Below, one piece after another: positions 1 through 13,100 of a DNA stretch of 64,000 nucleotides. Both the position numbers and the translations under genes were made by a program. Under the pieces are notes generated by a model. That model saw nothing but the letters and a program-made list of their open reading frames with translations. It was not told where the DNA came from and searched no databases. The stretch comes from Pachypanchax playfairii (taxonomy: Eukaryota > Chordata > Actinopteri > Cyprinodontiformes > Aplocheilidae): the NCBI GenBank assembly GCA_006937955.1, contig SSNP01000001.1:12316498-12380497 (forward strand), written 5' to 3'. Position 1 is the first letter of the stretch, and each line of letters begins with the position of its first letter.

Positions 1-198
1 GTGGGGGGGGGGTCTGCGGCGGCGGCGGGGGAACGTTACGACAGTGAGCTTTCACAGGGGACCAGTAGGGGGAGAGCGAGAGCAAAACTTACTTAGTTCT
101 GCTTTAAATTAAAAAAAACTGCTTTGTATTAAAATTAATTTATTTCAAAAGTAATAAACATAACATTTTTAATAGGTACATGTAATTATTGCAATGAG
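1..198. other. G-rich start and AT-rich non-coding DNA
   Basis: The window opens with a G tract and a short GCGG repeat, then AT-rich sequence. No gene is seen. Confidence 0.4.
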
Positions 199-235
199 GC
201 ACAAGGGGGAGACACTGCATGTCTACATTTAAAAT
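199..235 (+). repeat. short repeat shared with 1183-1219
   Basis: The string CACAAGGGGGAGACAYTGCA, then TGYCTACATTTAAAAT, occurs here and again at 1183-1219 with two changes, in the same orientation. It is probably a fragment of an interspersed repeat. Confidence 0.6.
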
Positions 236-729
236 CTATTCAGTGTTGCAGTTACCCAGATTGTCCACAGGGCGCCGCCAGTGTAGTTTCACTAAAGCAA
301 ACAACCATTAGCATGCTAGGTGGTTAGGAGAAGACACTTGTAAAAAAATATATATATCAAAAATAAATTAAAACAAGACTAAAATAACTGCCTTACAAAA
401 CATGGGGCTATCATAGATTATTTAAATCACTAAATTGTTGGCGAAACGTTTCTTGAATGCACTATTTTCTTTTGTTAGCATAAAGCTAAAAGCAGCTACA
501 GTTCTTCTTCTGCCATTAAATAAGGTAGTCAACAGTATGTGTTTTTCTGCCTCGTTGCCCTCTGCTGGACAGGCTAAACAGATGCATCCAAACAATGAAG
601 TGTCTTAAACCTGTTAAAAATGGCAACAAAAAATGCAAGTTAAAACAATTATTTTCTTAGATGATAAATCAGATTTTTAGATGTAAAGATTACATGCATT
701 TTCTTCCGCCATAACTTTATTTAAATCAA

Positions 730-905
730 GTAAAATCAAATCAAACTTTATTTATAACGCACTTTTCATACAAAGATAAATGCAGCTCAGAGTGCTTTAC
801 ACATTAAAATGACCCCACATAGCCCATATTCCCATCCCTTCTCCATAATTGGAGCCGCAGCCAGACACCACCCCGAGGCAAAGGGCTCCCACAGAGGAAA
901 CAGGG
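730..905. repeat. interspersed repeat fragment (AACTTTATTTATA...GTGCTTTACA type)
   Basis: CAAACTTTATTTATAACGCA, then CTTTTCATACA and AGAGTGCTTTACA, is a very common fish interspersed-repeat sequence. The following C-rich part may belong to it. The family is not assigned. Confidence 0.5.
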
Positions 906-1587
906 AAAAAATTTAACAAGATAAAGACAAAATCTGCATCAGACTTTTAAATCTGTGATCTAGCCTTCTAGATCCAAAGAGAGTAACAGTAATTTATGAA
1001 AATTTTAGAAAAAAAACCAGCAAGTATTTCCCTAAAAACAGAATAAATAGTCAACTAGAATGATGATTTAAAAAGAAATTCATTTATTGTAAAATTGCCA
1101 TTTGATATGTATTAACAAAATATTTCTATTAAAAGCATGAAATGGATTGTTTTCCATAATGAAGTGTAAATATTCCTATGTACCACAAGGGGGAGACATT
1201 GCATGCCTACATTTAAAATGTGGCATGTTTCATTCTCTTGTGCTTCACTGCATGGGCAAAGGTGTGACCTCTGACTAAAATACTGTATCTGTTAATTGCT
1301 TTTTTTGTAAGAGAAATGAATGAAAGTCCCAGGAGTTCAGTCTTTGATATGTAGGAGCTCAATCTTGGTGAATGATCTCAGGCACTTGAGAACATTAAAA
1401 TAGCAATAACAAGGTGCACCGACCCACCAAGGCGGGCATCTACAGTGCCATGTTTGGAGGTAGAACTCATGAGATAACTGCAGCAGCAGTGGTAGTGACC
1501 TTCTCACTAAGCTTCTGTTTATAGTCTTGTTGCCCATTCCAGTCTTGTGTAGATATAAAATTTATCACTGATGTTCTTCTTTTACCT

Positions 1588-1672
1588 TTTGCACAATGAC
1601 CACTGGAAATATAGACACCAGCTCCCCATGACCCTGAACAGAAACAAGCAGGTAAAGAAAATGACTGACTGT
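1588..1672 (+). repeat. SINE/L2-type 3' tail fragment
   Basis: ACCACTGGAAATATAGACACC, shortened here, followed by CCATGACCCTGAACAG and AAGAAAATGACTGACTG, is the 3' tail that also ends the complete SINE at 56942-57265. Confidence 0.6.
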
Positions 1673-2069
1673 TTTTTAATTCTTATTCCTGCTTATGGTG
1701 GTTGAGATGTTGAACTAGAAGGATTCTATTGACAGGTATACTTTACCCATAAAACCACTTGAGCTCAAGAATGTCTGTAAATAATTGATTGATTGTATTC
1801 TGTGTATTTATATGGACACACAATTAAACAGTAGCAGCCAAGGATTGTGTGTTTGCATTTTCAAAGGGCCAAAGCAGCAAAGGACGAGATTTCCTTGAGT
1901 TTACTAACAACATCTTTCCCTCTTCACTCTGCTGTCTCTCTTTACTCTCCATGTTTGTATTGATTAATATTGCTATCATTAACTGTTTCTCTGTTTACCT
2001 TTCTATAGATATGACGACTGGCCCTAATCCATCAGTGTTTGTCACTTTCCTGTCAGCTCAGACCCCAGT

Positions 2070-2360
2070 CAGCTGAGGCAGAAGGCCGCCCATCCTGAGC
2101 TGGGTTCTGGTTCTGGTTCTTCTAGAGGTTTCTTCCTGTTAAAAGGGAGTTGTTCCTTTCCCAGAGCTGAAACATGCAAGATGTTAATTAGTGAGTATAT
2201 GTGTGTGGTTGTCTGTCAACATGTGGCCCTGTGATGGACTGGCGCTTTGTCCAGGTGTAACTCCGCCTCCTGCCCGGTGACCACTGGACAGTAAGTGCAC
2301 CAGCTCTCCACGATCCTGATCAGGAATAAGTGGTTACAGAAAATGATTGACTGTTCTTCA
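2070..2360 (+). repeat. interspersed repeat plus SINE/L2-type 3' tail
   Basis: The first part (GGGTTCTGGTTCTGGTTCTT, then CTAGAGGTTTCTTCCTGTTA) is a common fish repeat segment. From about 2190 it carries GTGGCCCTGTGATGGACTGG, then GTCCAGGTGTAA and ACGATCCTGATCAGGAATAA, the same tail as at 56942-57265. An open frame of 75 codons across 1849-2076 belongs to this repeat and is not a gene. Confidence 0.6.
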
Positions 2361-2597
2361 ACCCTGCTGCCTGTGAAGCAAGACAGTAGTTTGTTTGTTT
2401 GTTCAGAAACACAAGGTAAATAAAACAAAACAATCTCAAAATTAATGCCATATTTCTTTAAGTTTCCAGCTTTTTATTCTGACAGATTTATGAAAAATAA
2501 CAACTTCACACCAGAATCCTTGATGCTCTGCAAGAAGCTGCACATGTTCAAATTCACTAGATATTTCATTTGTTAAAACCAGATATAATAAGGGTCT

Positions 2598-2705
2598 CAT
2601 CCATCCATCCATCCATCCATCCATCCATCCATCCATCCATCCATCCATCCATCCATCCATCCATCCATCCATCCATCCATCCATCCATCCATCCATCCAT
2701 CATCC
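2598..2705. repeat. (CATC)n tetranucleotide microsatellite
   Basis: About 26 uninterrupted units of CATC. Open frames through it on both strands (His-Pro-Ser-Ile or Met-Asp-Gly-Trp repeats) are artefacts. Confidence 0.97.
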
Positions 2706-2865
2706 CCCTTGATATGAAAGCTGGAAGTTTAAAATTCCAATATTGTTTATAAAGTCAACTGATTTTTAAAGTGCAAATGTTTTCTTTTTACCTCTTTAGT
2801 CAACTCAGCTCCTAATATTTTCTTTGCTTTCTTTTTATTTCACATTGTTTTCTAATGGATCACTC

Positions 2866-2923
2866 TGCAGCTCCTCATAATGAACCACCAGTAGGTGTTG
2901 CCCCAACTTCAGCAAGCTCAGGC
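2866..2923 (-). pseudogene. diverged copy of part of wscd1 last exon
   Basis: This stretch matches 4095-4148 in the true last exon over about 55 bp with few changes. GCAGCTCCTCATAATGAACC is identical in both, followed by CCCAACTTCAGC / CCAAACTTCAGC. On the minus strand it reads LLKLGQHLLVVHYEELQ, against WLKFGQRLMVVHYEELQ in wscd1. The flanks do not align well beyond this core, and there is no acceptor or longer open frame. It is most simply a leftover of a local exon duplication, about 0.9 kb past the gene's stop. Confidence 0.7.
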
Positions 2924-3724
2924 TGACAGCCAGTTCAATCCCCCAGTCCCCTGCCACTTTACACCCCAGGACTAAATAAAATTTAAAAAAAAGAAGAAAA
3001 TATATATAAACAAGTCTGGTTTACTTAATTCAACATCAAATTCCAAAAGACATTTTGAAATATTCATCTAATTGAGTTTAATTTCTGATTAGTTAAAGAA
3101 ATGTGTTTTTTTTCCATGTTTCAGTATTTGAAGTTCAACCAGCAGGTGACACCGTTGTTCCAGAGAATATCAGGAATGTCAGTACAGCACACACCGTTCC
3201 AGCTCTTTCTTTCAGATTCCACCATCAGCAGCTCACTGTTTAAAGTCTTGTGCTTCTGTTATAAACTACACATTGAGTAAATAAAACCATGTTTCATCAA
3301 TCTTTAAATTAAGGGCTCACTGATCAACCACTGGCAGCTGTGTATCTGACTCTACAGAAATTATACAGCCAGCGTACACGACTCCCCTCTCCTCCAGTTC
3401 ACTGACAGGTTAGAGCAGTTTTGCTATCATAAAGTTTTACTGATTGCTTGTATCGTCCAAATTTATGACAAACAAAACAAGCCAAAGAAATCTGCTCAGC
3501 ATTGACACACTCATGTTTTAACATTCAGACTCTTTACTTGATACATTTTTTGCAGGTGAAAAATTCATCTTAAATCCACTGAAGATGTTCTCTCTGAATG
3601 TCTGCCACTCTCTGAGAAGTGGTCAAGGCTCCGAGGCTTTCACAGCTCTTCACTGGTGAATTTCACAGTGAATTGTCATGTTTTTTCCAGTGACCTGCCT
3701 TGTCAAAGACTCAGTTGGGCCACT
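2924..3724. other. non-coding DNA downstream of wscd1
   Basis: No exon, element end or RNA gene could be recognised apart from AT-rich tracts. Confidence 0.4.
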
Positions 3725-3730
3725 TTTATT
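3725..3730 (-). terminator. candidate wscd1 polyadenylation signal
   Basis: TTTATT on the plus strand reads AATAAA on the coding strand, about 115 bp past the wscd1 stop. It is the first canonical hexamer downstream. Position only; a longer 3' UTR using a later signal is possible. Confidence 0.3.
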
Positions 3731-3843
3731 ATTCAGCCTGTGGCTGCTTCCTGCTGACCGTGTGAAGCAAAAACTTCCTCCCTCCCTCAAACATCTTCTG
3801 AACCAGAAATCTAAATAATTATCTGGATGACATTTTGACATCA

Positions 3844-4196
3844 TCATCTGGGGAGGTACTCCTGTGGAAGTCCACTAAAGTTCCTGCTCAGCAGAGCCTG
3901 GTCAACAGTGTGAATGAAGGAGTCAATCAACTGTCTCATGTCCGGAGTGAAGGGGTCAAAGGAGGACTGCTGGGCTCCTGAGCGTTTGAAATGTCCATCT
4001 TGGTTGCTCTGTGCACAAAGCAGCCTCTCCTCAGTGATGGTGATGTTAAGAAAACCTGCAATGAGACGAAGCTGGGGGAGAAGATCTCTTTGCAGCTCCT
4101 CATAATGAACCACCATCAGACGCTGCCCAAACTTCAGCCAGCTCAATGCATGAGATGCCCACCAGGGGGCGTAACTGGAGACAAATTCTGGCCACT
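3844..4196 (-). CDS. wscd1: wscd1 exon 9: C-terminal sulfotransferase
   Basis: 353 nt to the stop, acceptor AACTGCAG at 4197-4204. It encodes EWPEFVSSYAPWWASHALSWLKFGQ, here given only in outline, followed by VVHYEELQRDLLPQL and the terminal QEYLPR, matching the WSCD1 C-terminus. The start of the exon lies upstream of the first in-frame methionine, so a methionine-to-stop frame misses about 17 residues. Confidence 0.93.
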
Positions 4197-7100
4197 CTGC
4201 AGTTAAAAGAGGACAGTCAGGTGATTATTTACTGCTTATTTCATCATGCAAACCTCATAGTTTTTCCTTTATTTACTATTTATCGTACAGAAATTCATGT
4301 TTTGCGTGTTAAGATGAACAAAATATACCTCAATATCTTTTAGATTATAATTAAAAAGACAGAATTGGATGTGTTTAAGTTTTGAACCTTCATTTGAGAA
4401 ATATTTATTTTATTTTAACCCCTTTCATGTCTTAAATATCCTACAGGTATTTATTTATCTATTTTTTTACAAGAAGTAATGCAGTTAAGTGTTGGCATTC
4501 AGAGAACATTCAGTTCTTCCAGGAATCAGTTAGAAGTCATTTTTATGAAAATAAACTTTTTGTTCATAAATTTATAAAATAATATGACAAAGAAATCTGT
4601 TCAAAGAAGATGGTTTTTCTGGTAAGACTGTCTCTGGGTATTTTTTCAAATAGAAGTGTTCTACCTTATTTGCAGCTCACCTCCTCGTATATGAAATGTT
4701 TTGGATCGGATAAAAAAACATGACATTTTTTAAAAAGTGGAAATGCATGTTTATTTGGAACCATGTTGCATTTGGGGATGAAAGGCCTACCTACTCACCC
4801 ACACACAAGCATCAAAAAAACAATTACTACTAAAGATACTGGAGGGAAAGTATATTGGTGCGTTCAGTAACAAGAAAATCAACAGAAATCATCACCTGGA
4901 AACAATTTACTTCATTGTGTTTTCATTTTTCTATCAAGAACATTTTTCCTTAGTTAATGTGGGGTGGGCGGGACTTAAACTTTACTCTGCAGCCAGCAAC
5001 TAGGAGGCTTCTTGTTTATATTTGGCTCCCACCTCCATGTTAGATTTCTACGTTTAGTTATTAAATATGTCAGTTATTGAGAATGAAGCTTTTGAAAAAC
5101 TATTAGATCAAATCTACCATAACAAAGGAACAATGATTTTTTTTTATTACATCTGACTCGTTCATTCTGATTCTGTCACAATTAAACTTTAATTGTGTGT
5201 TGAAGTTATTATTTAATAGTATCATAAAATAAACAAACAAAAGATGTATGCTCTATGTATTTGACATGTTGTTAATGTTCTCACTTGACGTAACATGGAT
5301 ATTTCTGTATTTTCTGCATATGTTTATGCTAACCCATCTTTTAGACCCAATTTAATTTCAGCTCAAACTCATACTAGTTAGCTGTGAGGTCAGAGACACA
5401 CAGTCGCTCTGTAAATCCTGTAATAAATTTGTGTCTTGTTTAATTTTTGAATATTAACATAATTATAAAGCAGGATTTAGATTTTTTGGTCAGGCTATAA
5501 AACACTGGAAAAGTGTAAGTAAAATATTCATTTCTTCCTAAATTTAGACTAAATAAAGAGAATTTGCCAACAACAAAGCAAAAGCTAAACTTCTGAATGC
5601 AGCGTAATGTGAAATTTTTGGAAGAGATATGGGCAGACTGATCCATCTAAGCCTTAATGATGACGTTTTTATGTCATTTTTTCCATATGACACAATTATA
5701 TGTTCTCAGGAGACAAAAATATTTTGTCTGTGTTTCTTTAAATCTTTTATTTACAAGACCGTAATAGTATATCCAGTTCTGATGATCAAGCTAATACTGA
5801 ATGAGAGAATAAAATAAAGACGATGCTAAAATAGCTGCTTTTGATCTGGTCATCTGTTTTCAACACACTGTCTTTTATTACTGTGAGTAAAAATGATCTG
5901 ATGATTTATGAAGTGGTCCTAAAGTGGACTGGTATTGGTCACAATAAGGGAACCTTCCAGTTTGTACTAAAAGACATGCCCTTCATCTATTCATCACAGC
6001 TCTCAGAGTGTTAGGCTGCACTGTAAATCAGGGATAATAACAGCTTTTGGATGTCACTACACTTTTCTTTATCAGAGCCATAAATCACTCGATTCTGTGG
6101 GGGGTGCATTACCTTTACTGTTCCACTGAGCATCTGAGGCGTGTCCTAAATGTCCGGCACACTTGCGGTTAAATTCGGCCATTAGGGATCGGTAAGGGTT
6201 TCGAATCAAGAGGATGGCAGAATCAAACATCTCAATGTCTTTCTGACCACTTTCATGAGTCTTTACACAGATGCTGCGACCACTCTTCCAGTAGTCCTTC
6301 TCTCCTTTGAAACCTGAGAACAGTAAATACATTTAAAAAAAATGGTCAGCTGCAGGAAACATTTCAGCAGGCGCTTGCTCTTTTCAGCTGGAGTGCCTTT
6401 TCATACCTCTGTTGTAAAGAGTGCCATCAAAATAGAAGCTGCCAGTGTAGTAGCCGGTCACGAGCTCAATCAGGTGCCGGACCCAGGTGTTGCCTGCACC
6501 CGGAAAACTAGAGAGCGCCACCAGGGAGGGGGATCTCTGAGGCAGAAACATCCTCTCTTTGCACCTGGAGTCTGCAAGAAAGAAATGACTTTTTTTTTTC
6601 TTGTCATTTTCAGCTGGATACATAGCAGAAAAGGAATCGTGGATGCAGAGAGCCTAAAATGGAGTCATTTTCAGGACAACTAACACTGAAACCCTTATGT
6701 GACACAAATTGCAGCATGACTGCGAGAGCAATGAAATGGATCTGAGGTGAGATTTCAGGAAATTTGAGATGAAGACCACTTTCAAGTGTAATTTCCTCCT
6801 CTGTCATTCAGTAAGTGGCATTCCCCAGAGATACTGACGAAACGTTCAGAGACAGTGTCAGTGTCAGGACTACTTTTATCACAGGTTATTCTTAAAGGAC
6901 ATTTTATAGGGTGAAATAAAGCTGGAGCTTTAACTGCACAGCGTGATCAGTAAAAATCACTGACATGGCAGATAAGGATGGGAATTATACAGCCATGTAA
7001 TTATTACGTGCTCCCTCTGGAAAACCAGTTCAGTATGAAGCTCTATCTGATTGCATACAGAAGAATGAACAACAGTTGTGTTTGACAAGAATCTCACCGA

Positions 7101-10100
7101 GCACAGGAGTGTGATACACCTGATAATGGTCGTGTTCTGCTGGGCCTGTGGATGAAGATGCATTAGTGTTGTTCTGAGTGGTTCTCTCTAAACACTGCTG
7201 TTTGTCCGAATCCTGGTTGATGCTGAAAAGAGATGACGTCCGTGTGCAGAAACAGTGGGGCTTCTTGAATACAGCCAGCGGGAGTTCCTGCAAACCAAAA
7301 AATACAAAAGTTCCCTGTATTTTTTCTGGCAGACTTCTGTTCCAAATTGATTCCACAGGATTTAATCCATCACATCCACACTTGATCTCACTTTTCCATA
7401 AACACAAGGTGCAAAACATTTGGTATCAAAGCATGAAGATACTGAACTTTTTAGAGAAGTTTTAAACACACAGAGCAATAAGGAATTGTGACATTGCAGT
7501 CGACATCAAGAGGTGCAGCCAGTAAGATCTTAGAACTATCTGCTTCTTGTTTGAGTCACATTAAAGCTTTAAAATTCAGCTAAATTTAAAGCACTCTGTG
7601 CCTCCACATGTGATCAGCCCTCTGAGACTGTCCCTGTTTGTGTGTGAGTGTAGAGGGGGGGTGTGTGGAGGTTGCTGACAGGCCTCTGTGTCTTGTAAAT
7701 TAATCATCAAACTTGCAATTCTTAGGGATGTAATTCAAACCTTATCTGTGCAGGTCTCAATGCAGGACTGCGTGGTTAGGTTCAGCTGGAATGAGTAGAT
7801 GGGGAAAGTGCCAACGATACTCTTCGTCAGCTTGAAGCAACCACGGTGGAAAATGTTTCTGACTGCAAAGAGAGAAACTCACGTGAGGATGTAAAGAATT
7901 AGCTGAATACAAGTTACAGAAAGACTAAAATACATCTGAAAGGGTTTCCCTGCACTGGATTTTATTTACATTTTGATCAGCGGAAATGATTTTTAGAAAT
8001 GTGCTGTAAATATAGGAGTAATTATTTTCCTATACTTGATTAAATTCTTATACTCTGTACATCACATTAACAACTCAGCTACTGATCTCTAGAGAGAACA
8101 AAGCTTCACATCATGAATATTAATACTGATTATTACCAAGAACTTATATAACAGATGAGTGTGCATTAGGAAAGAGGTATATGTCTTTATATAACAGGAG
8201 ACATGGACTTTGAATAATGCAAACCGTTGTTCTGAAGAATTGCAGTGAGCTTTCTTACAACTTCAACAACCACAGATTTTAGTAAAAGCTGAATAGAACT
8301 TGAGAAAACTGTTGACTGAAAGCACAGAATCAGATTTGTCAGATTTGACGTCTCAGTCCTTTATTGGTCTTAAGTAAAAACCGGAAATCAAAGGAAAAAG
8401 TTTGTAACTGTAATTTTTAACATTAGCATTAGCAAACCAAACAATAAAAAGTCCAAAATTATCTGTTTTATTGACCCATGATTATGAAACTCATCTGCAG
8501 GTTGGATCATTTCCACTGTATTTTATTTACAGGCATCGATTTGCAGCTCTAGCAGACAGGAACAAATAGTTCTGGAGTATCTTCAGCTTCAGAATCAGTC
8601 ACATTTTGTGTTTTGTCACTGTGGTTTGGCAGATGATCTGGTGCTGGGTTAGTTTTAGTCTTTATGGCGTGTGTCTTCCCTTCATTTGTTCATATTAAAA
8701 AATATGTACCATTTACAGTAACTACACTTCCAAATGTCCTTTTGAAATTGATTGCAACAGCTTGGTCTACGTATATGCATCTGTGCTGCAGCTTAAACTG
8801 CTGATGACAGCTCACAGACGCCTGTCACGGTAATGTGGAGCATTTTCTAGAACATGATTATTCCAGGTGAACATCAGACAGATGTAGTGACTGTCAGCAC
8901 TGAGATGGAGGAACTTGTTATTGGCGTGTCAAATATAGAAATGACTCTATATTTCAGTCCTCAGTGCAGATAACTCAAAGGATGCAGGTCAAACTGAATT
9001 CTTTCTGTTTAGTGTTCATATGTCATCATACAATGCAGTGGCACCATACCGTATTCACAAAAATATGGGATATTCAAATTTTGGGTGACATTTATCAAAA
9101 GTTCAAAGCGTTGACGCTACAGTGATGGTATATCAATAAAGTAGTTAATTTAAGTAGATGAATCCACTTAGAAATCCACTTCAAACTTCTCTAAACAATT
9201 AATTGGGATAAAAGTTAACAACAGTGGCGGATATACCACAAGCAAAAATGTCAATGTATCGATAACTTATCATGTGTCCTTAAGCATCATGTCAAAAGTT
9301 GAACAGCATAAGTAAGAGATGAAGAGGACTTTATAAATAGATTGTCATCAAATGAAATTATTTAGGGGCTGATTCATGGATCAGACACTTTTTTGCAGTT
9401 ATTATTATAATTTGTGTTTTTACAGAGTTACAGAGCATTTTAAGAGTTTTCTGAGATTTGATCTAAAGTAAAATATGGCAGATTTTTGGAAATAGAGTAT
9501 GTGATAAATAAACACACAGATATAGAAAACTTCTGTTAAAGAAAGAAAAACCCACAGTGGTCATTAAAATATCTCACGATAGACAAAGTGATATTGATTC
9601 AAAATTTACTGAAAACAAACTAATTATAATGAGATATTGTTTTAACAGATTTATTAAAAAGATAAACTAATAAAACTGGCCTTAAAAAGACTAAAAATAA
9701 TTTGACCATAGAAACATGTAAAAACTAAGATATGTCCTGTATTTAGTATCATAAGTGTTCTCAAGCTTTTTATCAGTGACTCAGCCCATTTAAAGGGAAC
9801 AAACAGACTCTTGGGTTAGGGTTAGTTACTTTGGTATTGCTGTGTGCACCATGTTGGAGATTTTAAGGTTTTACGATGTTGGTAAAAGGTCACAGGTCAT
9901 GCTGCAGGAGTAAGTGAACTGAAAAAAACACTTTTGTATTTATCTTGGAAACCAGTTGGTTTATGACCTGTGACTGTTGTCCATCCAATTATGTGTTTGT
10001 TTACTACACTCTGACTTCATTATCTGACCCTCACATGTTCCCCTCCCTTGCTCCATCCAGATGGGAGGTGTCTTTGTGAATAAAAAGGCAATGCAGAGGT

Positions 10101-13100
10101 GGACACATCAGAATCGTCTCAACACCTTGGTTGGGGGTTCTCCTTTGCAAAGCTCATTGAAACCATACCTCTGTGTCTGACTGATGCTCTTTTTGATAGT
10201 TATTTAACTTAGGGGTATTAAAATATCCTGACACACCACATTGAACATGGACCTGCGAAGGCCAAAGCCAGAGCTGTCTGAGGAACTCAGAGAGAAGATT
10301 TTAGCTCTAGAATCTAAAGATCCTTTTTAAAAGTAAAAAATACTAGACCATCTCCAAGCAGCTTCCTGTTCCTGTGAGCTGCTGTTCATAGAAAAACTGT
10401 GAAATTAAACCAACCTCCCAGGACATGGACACAAGATAAAATGCAATGCCAGGTTGTCAAAAAAGAGCCAATGAAACCACTGAAAACCATTTAGGCTGTA
10501 CTCCAAGGTCAAGGTTCGTTACTTTCTGATCACACCATCAGCCAATTTAGAACCTTAATGAACTCCATGGGAAAAAATCCAGTCGGCTCCACTACTAACA
10601 AAAAACACTATAAACAGACTGGAATAATACAAAATGCATGTTGACAAACTCAGAGTTTCTGGAAAAATATCCTTTGGACCGATGAGACAAAAGTGGAGCT
10701 TTTTATTTATACAAACTGTGTTTACAGAAAGCAAAATTAAACTTTAATAGAAAAGAACATCATATCTGTGGTTCAGTTTTGGGGCTGCTTTGCTGCATCT
10801 GGAACAGGGTACCTTGAATCTGTGCAGGTTGGATTTAGGATTTATTTATTTTCTTGATCTCTCTTAGGGAAAAGGGGAAATTTGTTCTCTGCATTTAACC
10901 CATCCCTGGGGCACAGAGGGCTGCCTTTGTTATGGCACCCGGAGGGCAGTTTTTGGGGTTTAGTATCTTGCCCAGGGATACTTCCGACACGTGGCTTGCC
11001 GGGATCAAACCCCCAACCTCTCAATCAGAGGACAACCTCCTTTCCCATTAGACCGCGCCCATGAATGAAATCTCAAGACTATCAAGCCATTCTGGAGGGA
11101 AATGTGCTGCTTAATGACCATGAATGGATCAGAACAAAACACTGGATGAAGCGACCTCCAGTCAGTTCTGGTCCAAATCTTATTGGACATCTGTAGAAAG
11201 AGCTGAGACATCTGGAGAATAAACCCTTCTAACCTGAGACAGCTGGAGCAGTTTGCTGATGAGGAGTGGGTCAGAACACCTGTCGACAGGTGCAGAAGTC
11301 TCACTGAGAGTTACAGACATCACTTTGTTACAATGACTGTCTTAAAAGGTTTTGCAACAAAATATTTAGCTGAGGGTGTCATCATTTTTGTCCAGATAAG
11401 GTTCATTAGTTTGTTTTACTGAATTATTCCATTAATCACAATCAAAAACGTCCGATTTTCTCTAAATTTCTATTGATTACTTTTATCAATTTCACGTTAT
11501 TTCAGTAACCATTAGGAGTTTTTCTTTCTTTAACAGATAGCTACAAACTATTTTGTTCACAATGGTATAAAAGAGCATCTTGGAGCAGCAGCACTGAGCA
11601 GTTGTAAAACCATAAAACATCTTTGCGTAATCTGATATGTTGTATGTTGAAATAAAAGGTTAAAGTTTTTATCACACCAGACTCAGTCCATGAGAATTTA
11701 GTTTGGTTAATTCACTCGTCTATGCCCACGGTAAATAACAGTGCTTTATCTGCCCTAATGGAAGTTGGCTCACATTTTCTGTGACCTGGCAGTTGCTCCT
11801 CCACTTTGTAAATAGAGAGACGGCCCACACCACCACAGGGAGACCCCCTCTCACCCCGGCACACCAGACTGCAATCCTCCTCTGGTGCCTTTGGGCTACT
11901 GATTCGGTTCCCACAATGACACTCAGCTCCGTACTCCAGACCTGCAAACTGGTATCCACTGATCACACACACATACACACAGACAGAGTCACAAATACAG
12001 TTATTTCCTTTGCCAAGGGCAATTCATAACCTCTAACTCTTCCCCTCAGGCTAAGCCATCCCACAGGAGATCAGGTCAGGTTTCAAACTTATCTTTCAAC
12101 TCAAACTTTTTTTGCATTAGATGTTTTGTATCCCTTCTCCCTCTGCTCTCCTCTGACTGAGTAATACCCTTTTCTGGCTGAACTACAATCACCTCTGATC
12201 TGTACTTTACATATCCAGGTCGTGTGACTCATCCTCTTTCCTCTCCTTTCATCCTTCCTCCTTGGGAAAGACAGAGACCTCATCAAAACTGACCTTTTCA
12301 TGCATGTACTTTGAAGCTTCCTCGTAAATTGCCTTGACTTTTTAACTTTTGCTCATTGCGATAATTGGCCTGCTCAGGTAATGAGCACAACTGCTTTCCA
12401 CATTGATGGTGAACTAGTGTGTGTGCACTCAGTGGACTTGAGATGTAAGCAGCAACTCTTAAACCCAAATGAAACCTTGAGTCGTCAGCTGCTCTGTTTC
12501 AGTGAGACGCTTCTGCTGCTTTGCTGTGATATAAAAAGGAATAATTCAAGCAGGTCATTCTTTGAGCTTGCTTTGAAATGTTCCACCTACCTCTGTATAT
12601 TTCAACGCAGGTTTGTTGGAAAGTCTTTCCAGTGCTGTTAATTCAGGTCACACTGACCCTTTGGGTTGGTTTTCCAACCATGGCTTTAGAAAAAGCACAT
12701 CTCTAACCACTGATTTATTCACCAACTGCTGTAGTCAGCTCATTAGACTTTCCACCACATACACACACATGTTACTCCTTTTTCTCAGAGACTGACCAAG
12801 CCTTCTGTTCTGGCCTGCTCTTTATTCTCTACCCCTCCTTGTTGGTACAGTCACCCAGCCACCTGGCTCTCCACCAGCCACAGACACACAGTCCATTCAT
12901 GGTGGAAACTGAGATCCAAAGCTTTACTCACACAGCAGGCCTTCTGTGCTCCCTGTACGTAAACACATTACCTTTCTGAGCAGGTGTCCTGACACATAGA
13001 ACTGGTCATTTTACGCAGGTCATAAAGCATGGTTCCTCCCAGGGCTTGGTCACTGGAATTATGCAGAAAGCAGCCGATATAGGTTCCTACATGGGTCCAA

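Noticed and set aside
2442..2752. Repetitive His-Pro-Ser-Ile and Met-Asp-Gly-Trp frames here and at 40.9-41.2 and 42.66-42.92 kb
   Set aside because: They are translations of (CATC)n microsatellites on both strands.
3650..3847. 65-codon frame overlapping the wscd1 stop
   Set aside because: It is the 3' UTR of wscd1 read in another frame.
6342..6683. 113-codon plus-strand frame
   Set aside because: It is the antisense shadow of wscd1 exon 7 and its flanks.
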